A DNA stretch of 21,596 bases from Basidiobolus meristosporus CBS 931.73 (Eukaryota > Basidiobolomycota > Basidiobolomycetes > Basidiobolales > Basidiobolaceae). This document shows positions 21,424 to 21,596 of the stretch, one piece after another. Position numbers and translations under genes: made by a program. The notes under the pieces were generated by a model that saw only the letters and a list, made by a program, of their open reading frames with translations, was not told the origin of the DNA and searched no databases. The number at the start of each line of letters is the position of its first letter. Within the stretch, counting starts at the first letter, position 1. Where the stretch lies: assembly GCA_002104905.1 (NCBI GenBank), contig MCFE01000987.1, forward strand, positions 1 to 21,596, read 5' to 3'.

Positions 21424-21496
21424 GGAATCTCTTAGAAATTGAGCTAGGAAGCTGAAACTTGGCATGGGTGTTCATGGTTGTCATGTGATCATGACA

Positions 21497-21501
21497 CTTT
21501 G
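21497..21501. repeat. Target-site duplication, right copy (CTTTG)
   Basis: Exact repeat of 15094-15098, showing that the two LTRs belong to one insertion event without later recombination. Confidence 0.9.
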
Positions 21502-21596
21502 GAAGCTCAGGGCTTAGTCCCGATAACCCAGCTATTGACTGAAAGAATAAAACCCTGACATCCCTCAGAATCCATCATGTCAACTGTGTGAAAGTA

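Larger units (their letters stand above)
15099..21496 (-). mobile_element. Ty3/gypsy LTR retrotransposon (chromovirus), inactivated
   Basis: A complete 6398-bp insertion transcribed on the minus strand: 5' LTR 20967-21496, gag, pol (protease, RT, RNase H, integrase, chromodomain), 3' LTR 15099-15627. Both ends are TG...CA and the flanking 5-bp duplication is perfect. The order RT-RNase H-integrase defines Ty3/gypsy, and the chromodomain places it among chromoviruses. The copy cannot be autonomous. Gag is frameshifted, pol has at least four premature stops, the protease glycine is replaced, RNase H is split by a MITE, and part of the integrase C-terminus is deleted. CpG is scarce, with roughly two dozen in the whole element. 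Confidence 0.95.
20967..21496 (-). repeat. 5' LTR (530 bp)
   Basis: Promoter-bearing LTR of the minus-strand element. From the sense-strand start it holds U3 with heat-shock elements and a bZIP-like palindrome (TGACTAAGTCA, 21280-21290), a TATA box, the predicted start at 21100, and an early AATAAA. Left and right copies differ at five positions plus one indel. Confidence 0.95.

Noticed and set aside
1-21596. tRNA, rRNA or CRISPR arrays
   Set aside because: No B-box-like GGTTCGANTCC with a cloverleaf, no rRNA-like stretch and no regularly spaced direct repeats were seen.

Overview
The window looks like filamentous-ascomycete (Pezizomycotina) DNA. It has genes with short GT-AG introns and TATA boxes, a Ty3/gypsy chromovirus, and long AT-rich tracts that contain almost no CpG. 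CpG-specific depletion of repeats has been reported in Coccidioides and related Onygenales, so a Eurotiomycete is a reasonable guess, but no gene here fixes the species.

Layout. 1-520: CpG-bearing sequence with a decayed minus-strand coding trace cut by the window edge. 531-5700: a CpG-depleted, gene-free block containing a foldback element (2424-2738). 5725-11140: a CpG-normal island with two intact genes, a phosphoethanolamine-N-methyltransferase-like enzyme (6185-7000) and an alpha/beta hydrolase with one intron (7929-8820). It also holds a minus-strand gene fragment (9211-9535) and a broken extended-SDR reductase (9592-10684). 11140-15093: a second CpG-depleted block with a small TAAAGGGG minisatellite. 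15099-21496: a complete but inactivated Ty3/gypsy element on the minus strand. It has 529/530-bp LTRs and a perfect 5-bp target duplication (CTTTG). Gag, protease, RT, RNase H, integrase and chromodomain remains are all recognisable. A 733-bp palindromic MITE has inserted at a TA inside the RNase H region.

How the parts fit. Methyltransferase, hydrolase and reductase are tailoring-type enzymes, and the set resembles the eroded remnant of a small metabolic cluster, with no backbone enzyme in view. The retroelement carries its own control signals. Two perfect three-unit heat-shock elements lie upstream of the LTR TATA box. The primer-binding site is exactly complementary, over 11 nt, to the predicted first 11 nt of the element's RNA, which is the self-priming arrangement known from Tf1/sushi elements. 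Premature TGA stops in pol sit where CGA arginine codons are expected, matching the CpG-directed decay of the flanks.
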